Below are positions 4,202 to 6,947 of a stretch of 6,947 bases of DNA, piece by piece. Position 1 is the stretch's first letter. The number at the start of each line of letters is the position of its first letter. A program made the translations under genes and the position numbers. The notes under the pieces were generated by a model. That model made no database searches. It was not told the DNA's origin and saw nothing but the letters and a program-made list of their open reading frames with translations. Location of the stretch: NCBI GenBank assembly GCA_013329905.1, contig DUJH01000049.1, positions 96,013-102,959 on the forward strand, in the 5' to 3' direction. Source of the stretch: Candidatus Thalassarchaeaceae archaeon (lineage in GTDB: Archaea; Thermoplasmatota; Poseidoniia; Poseidoniales; Thalassarchaeaceae).

Positions 4202-6382
4202 ATGGACTCTAAGACAAGAGCCTTATTGATGTGTACGCTGATGATTGCGTCTGCGCTCGCCGGTTGTCTCGGCGGGAGTGACGATGACGGAGGCGACGAG
4301 GACGTGATGGGATGCACCTATGCAGATGCTACCAATTACAACCCCGACGCCACCAAGGATGATGGTACCTGCAGTTATGCAGAACCTGAGCCCGAGCCCG
4401 AACCGGTAATGGGATGCACCGACCCCGCTGCGAGTAACCACAATGCAGCCGCTGAGGTCGATGACGCTTCCTGTGATTACGGTCGCTCACATGCCGATAT
4501 TATGGCAGACTATGCGGCTGGAACGATCGACTTCGGACAGGCTTCCTACGAGCTTGAAGTCTCGAGGAAGTGCCGTGAGCAGGGTTCAAACAACCCGTGT
4601 GAGATTGTTGAGATGTCTATTGGAGACGCTTCAACCATCGACCCACACGATGCTTACGACTCGGCTTCTGGCGATGTCATTGAGCAGGTTTACGATACCC
4701 TCTACCGCTACGCGGGCGACGGTACTGGAAACGCAATCATCGAGGCTCGTCTCGCTACTGGCTACTCAGTCAGTGAAGACGGATTGACCTACACATTCAC
4801 GCTACGCGATGATGTGTACTTCAGCAACGGTGACAAGATGGATGCATCAGATGTTGTCTACTCATGGTGCCGTGTTCTCGGATACGGATCACCTGACAGT
4901 CACGTCGGATGGATTCTCGAGCAGAGCTTCGACTGCAACGATGCAGACGGTAACCACGATGACATGGGCGGCGCGAGCTTCTCGGTCATCAGCGATACTT
5001 CGTTCTCCGTCACATTGTTCGCTCCATCGTCGGCTTTCATCTCGACGATCGCTTACACAGTCGGCGCTGTCATCAACGCAGACCTCTGTGAGGCTAACCG
5101 CGTTGACGCGGGCGGCGAGAACGATGACTACTGCCACGAGTGGATGGACGAGGGCCCTATGGGTGCTGGTACCAACGCTTACACAGTTCAGACTTGGGTC
5201 CGTGAGGACCGCCTAGTTCTCGTCCCTAACTGGATGTACTGGGAGAGTGGCGATTACAACATCAACCGCCACACAGTCTCGATCGTTACTGAGGCATCGA
5301 CCCGTCTTCTGGCTTTCACCGATGGTGAGGTCGACTTCGGTAGCATCAACATCGAGCATCTCGTCAACTTCTGTGACAACCTCGAGGACAAGCCAAATGT
5401 GCAGTCCAAGGAAGGATACATCTGCAGTTACCGAGAGACCTTCACCACAACTCTGTCTGTCTTCAACCTCCACCCGAAGGCACTAGACGCTGGTGAGGAC
5501 ACCTCGAACACTGATGCTAACTCCACGCTCGTGATTAACCACGACTGCGATGGTGATGGCACCAATGATTGCAACGTCATGGAGACCGCTGCACTGCGCA
5601 CAGCAGTCGCATACGCGTTCGACTACGAGACGCACCGCAGGGACACCTACGACAACTCTCTGGCTCCTCAGTACGGCCCAATCCCAACCGGATTCCTGTA
5701 TGCGGACACCCAGACTGAGACCTTCACCTACGACCTCGATCACGCAGCACAGCTGCTTGATGACGCAGGATTCATCCGCCAGTACGAGTGTGACTCGCTT
5801 ACTCACGCGGATGCACCAACTGTCGTCGCAGAGGCTGACAGGACTGGCGACGAGTGCCGTCTACCAAACGTTCTCCGAGTAATGGCGAACGAGGGTAACG
5901 ACTACCGTATCGCAATGTCCTCTCAACTCAACGAGGCTCTAGGAACTCTCGGAATCGCCACACAGGGCGATGCAAAGCCATGGGCTGAGTACCTAACAAT
6001 GTACTACACCCGCACATGGGACATCCGCTTCAGCGGATGGGCACCTGACTACCTCGACCCTGATAACTACTGGTCGCCATTCGCTGGCGGTCACTCCATT
6101 GGCGGAGACGCCTATGGATCAGGATACGAGAACGAGGCTGTGAACGATGCTTTGGTTATCGGAAGGACCTCACAGGATGACGACACTCGCCGCCAGGCGT
6201 ATGTCGACGCATTCGCGGCCTGGACTCAGGACCCGAACATGATCATCATCGGACAGTACAACGGTGTCGGCGTCAAGCACGACGACATCTGCAGCCCACC
6301 ATACGCTGCGATCGGGTCGGCCCACTGGTTCGACTACGACAAGCTACCGATGGTCAACGGTGCACTCGTAGGCTCTTGCTGA
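4202..6382 (+). CDS. ABC transporter solute-binding lipoprotein, peptide/nickel (SBP_bac_5) class
   Basis: This 726-residue secreted protein captures substrate outside the cell for the permease that follows. The N-terminus is a lipoprotein signal: MDSKTR, a hydrophobic stretch (7-20) and lipobox ALAGC with C22 as the lipidated cysteine. Next come an acidic linker (26-35), two 23-residue repeats (37-59 and 71-93; pattern GCT..A.NyNp.a..DDgtC.Y, cysteines 38/57 and 72/91) and an EPEPEPEP spacer (61-68) between them. The binding domain runs from about residue 134 to the end: IDPHDAYDSASG...VYDTLYRY, DGLTYTFTLRDDVYFSNG (193-210) and the family-typical SGWAPDYLDPDNY (611-623). Embedded acidic loops include DCDGDGTNDC (448-457), possibly calcium-binding. 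The 17 cysteines downstream of the lipobox cysteine suggest disulfides. It is longer than typical relatives (about 500-600 aa). The coding sequence favours C-ending codons (TTC, ATC, GAC, TAC), consistent with high expression. The substrate is probably oligopeptides but cannot be fixed from sequence. Confidence 0.92.
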   Translation: MDSKTRALLMCTLMIASALAGCLGGSDDDGGDEDVMGCTYADATNYNPDATKDDGTCSYAEPEPEPEPVMGCTDPAASNHNAAAEVDDASCDYGRSHADIMADYAAGTIDFGQASYELEVSRKCREQGSNNPCEIVEMSIGDASTIDPHDAYDSASGDVIEQVYDTLYRYAGDGTGNAIIEARLATGYSVSEDGLTYTFTLRDDVYFSNGDKMDASDVVYSWCRVLGYGSPDSHVGWILEQSFDCNDADGNHDDMGGASFSVISDTSFSVTLFAPSSAFISTIAYTVGAVINADLCEANRVDAGGENDDYCHEWMDEGPMGAGTNAYTVQTWVREDRLVLVPNWMYWESGDYNINRHTVSIVTEASTRLLAFTDGEVDFGSINIEHLVNFCDNLEDKPNVQSKEGYICSYRETFTTTLSVFNLHPKALDAGEDTSNTDANSTLVINHDCDGDGTNDCNVMETAALRTAVAYAFDYETHRRDTYDNSLAPQYGPIPTGFLYADTQTETFTYDLDHAAQLLDDAGFIRQYECDSLTHADAPTVVAEADRTGDECRLPNVLRVMANEGNDYRIAMSSQLNEALGTLGIATQGDAKPWAEYLTMYYTRTWDIRFSGWAPDYLDPDNYWSPFAGGHSIGGDAYGSGYENEAVNDALVIGRTSQDDDTRRQAYVDAFAAWTQDPNMIIIGQYNGVGVKHDDICSPPYAAIGSAHWFDYDKLPMVNGALVGSC
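4310..4480 (+). repeat. Two GCT...DDGTC repeats flanking a Pro-Glu spacer
   Basis: Two 23-codon units (4310-4378 and 4412-4480) encode the same Cys/Asp pattern. They begin with an identical 12-nt sequence, ATGGGATGCACC (4307-4318 and 4409-4420). Between them lies a Glu-Pro tract encoded at 4382-4405. The second unit has drifted (NHNAAAEVDDASC). Such repeats are common in secreted proteins of marine microbes; the paired Cys and acidic residues suggest small disulfide-stapled, possibly metal-binding modules. Confidence 0.75.
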
Positions 6383-6407
6383 AGATAACACCCTGACGAC
6401 GTAAGGC

Positions 6408-6439
6408 CGACGGCAGCCACCTTTGGGTGGCTGCCGTCG
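6408..6439 (+). terminator. Strong hairpin between binding-protein and permease genes
   Basis: CGACGGCAGCCACC-TTTG-GGTGGCTGCCGTCG is a perfect 14-bp GC-rich stem with a 4-nt loop, 25 nt after the binding-protein stop codon. Only a short T-run (ACTTTTC) follows about 10 nt later. In ABC importer operons such a stem-loop typically lets the binding protein be made in excess by partial termination or by protecting the upstream mRNA end. Whether it terminates fully is not visible. Confidence 0.7.
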
Positions 6440-6528
6440 CGCCGTCAACTTTTCATTCATCTTCTGCTGAAATGCCGAAGGCAATCGTGATAGAACCGTC
6501 TTAGCAACGCCCATGTGAGAGGATCACC

Positions 6529-6947
6529 GTGAAATTGCACGAATTCATAGTTCGGCGCTTGATTTTACTCGTCCCCGTAATGGTGGGTGTTGCTGTATTC
6601 ACCTTCGCTATCGCTCACATTATTCCTGCTGATCCAGCTGCCGCTCAGTGCGGTGACAAGTGTGGAGTTATCATCAACACTTACTATGAGAACGGATCAT
6701 CTGGAGAAGTCTACACAGATGAGGGTGAATTGTATACTCTCTCCGAAGGTATCTCGAGTGGAGTGAAGCAAATCACTCTAGTCGATGCCTCGGCATTTTC
6801 AGATCAAGGAGGCACTGGCCTCATCGGCGAAGATTCGTTCAGATGGTCTGGCAAGAATGGTGAACGATTGACCGGAATCAGCGGAATAGATGAGGACGCG
6901 ACTGAGGGTACAGTAGTCAGTTACTATGTCCAGATTTCAGCTTATGA
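6529..6947 (+). CDS. DppB/OppB-type ABC transporter permease (5' part, runs off right edge)
   Basis: It starts at a GTG at 6529, preceded by GAGAGG about 7 nt upstream (a weak Shine-Dalgarno match); the ATG at 6513 is followed at once by TGA. The N-terminus, FIVRRLILLVPVMVGVAVF then TFAIAHIIPADPAAA, is the family-typical first transmembrane helix of peptide/nickel importer permeases (usual form 'RRLL..IP...GV...F...H..PGDP'), with ADP in place of GDP. From about residue 41 the sequence is unlike ordinary DppB: CGDKC, then a polar, acidic, Gly/Ser/Thr-rich segment (IINTYYENGSSGEVYTDEGE...) continues for at least 95 residues to the window edge. No second helix or 'LGLD.P' motif appears. This looks like an extracellular domain inserted in the first periplasm-facing loop. 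The frame is open throughout (139 full codons). It pairs with the upstream binding protein 146 bp away. Confidence 0.85.
   Translation, partial: MKLHEFIVRRLILLVPVMVGVAVFTFAIAHIIPADPAAAQCGDKCGVIINTYYENGSSGEVYTDEGELYTLSEGISSGVKQITLVDASAFSDQGGTGLIGEDSFRWSGKNGERLTGISGIDEDATEGTVVSYYVQISAY

Noticed and set aside
3940..4212. Plus-strand 90-codon frame across the AT-rich gap
   Set aside because: It runs through a hairpin/T-run and a TATA box and overlaps the lipoprotein start; composition follows the AT-rich DNA, not a protein family.
4443..5882. Several frames on both strands inside the binding-protein gene
   Set aside because: Ser/Thr/Arg-rich shadows produced by the strong codon bias of the true gene; none shows a motif.
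6521..6528. GGATCACC just before the permease start
   Set aside because: It resembles the 3' end of 16S rRNA rather than its complement, so it is not a Shine-Dalgarno sequence; the purine run just before it (GAGAGG) is the more likely ribosome contact.
1..6947. CRISPR arrays, insertion sequences, attachment sites or phage genes
   Set aside because: No regularly spaced repeats, transposase or integrase motifs, or terminal inverted repeats are visible. Both tRNA genes are intact, with no duplicated 3' fragment noticed that would mark an integrated element.

Overview
The window looks like a piece of a marine planktonic archaeal genome, most likely Marine Group II (Candidatus Poseidoniales) or a close relative. 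The reasons are: an archaeal-type triose-phosphate isomerase (short, about 227 residues); an archaeal/eukaryotic-type DNA primase small subunit; a tiny arginine/lysine-rich protein that looks like ribosomal protein eL41; tRNA genes next to archaeal AT-box promoters; TATA-like elements about 25-30 nt before several start codons, implying leaderless mRNAs; and an acidic, cysteine-rich secreted lipoprotein with GCT...DDGTC repeats, a style common in marine microbes. The taxonomic placement is inference from gene style, not from a marker-gene search.

Layout. Positions 1-428 (minus) hold the N-terminal part of PriS, running off the left edge. A 52-bp gap with one AT box separates it from the divergent tpiA (481-1164, plus). 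Tail-to-tail with tpiA, and overlapping it by 53 bp, is a minus-strand gene (1112-1984) for a Cas4/AddB-like protein. It keeps the four iron-sulfur cysteines but appears to have lost most PD-(D/E)XK catalytic residues. Next on the minus strand come a 35-residue eL41-like gene (2042-2149), tRNA-Arg(TCT) (2266-2340), a five-helix membrane protein (2427-3152) and a SprT-like zinc metalloprotease with a C-terminal zinc ribbon (3241-3798). Reading outward from a single AT box shared with the SprT-like gene is tRNA-Ala(GGC) (3852-3928, plus). It is followed by a hairpin plus T-run and an AT-rich intergenic region.

The right third is the start of a peptide/nickel-class ABC importer operon: a lipoprotein solute-binding protein (4202-6382) behind a clear TATA box, a strong 14-bp hairpin (6408-6439), then the 5' end of a DppB-type permease (6529 to the right edge). 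The permease carries an unusually long extracellular insertion after its first membrane helix.

The left two thirds are mostly informational or housekeeping genes (primase, glycolysis, ribosomal protein, tRNAs, probable DNA-protein crosslink or repair protease). The right third is an uptake system whose binding protein captures a substrate outside the membrane and hands it to the permease. The points most worth following are the probable unannotated eL41, the degenerate iron-sulfur nuclease-like protein, the compact divergent promoters implying leaderless transcription, and the insertion in the permease.
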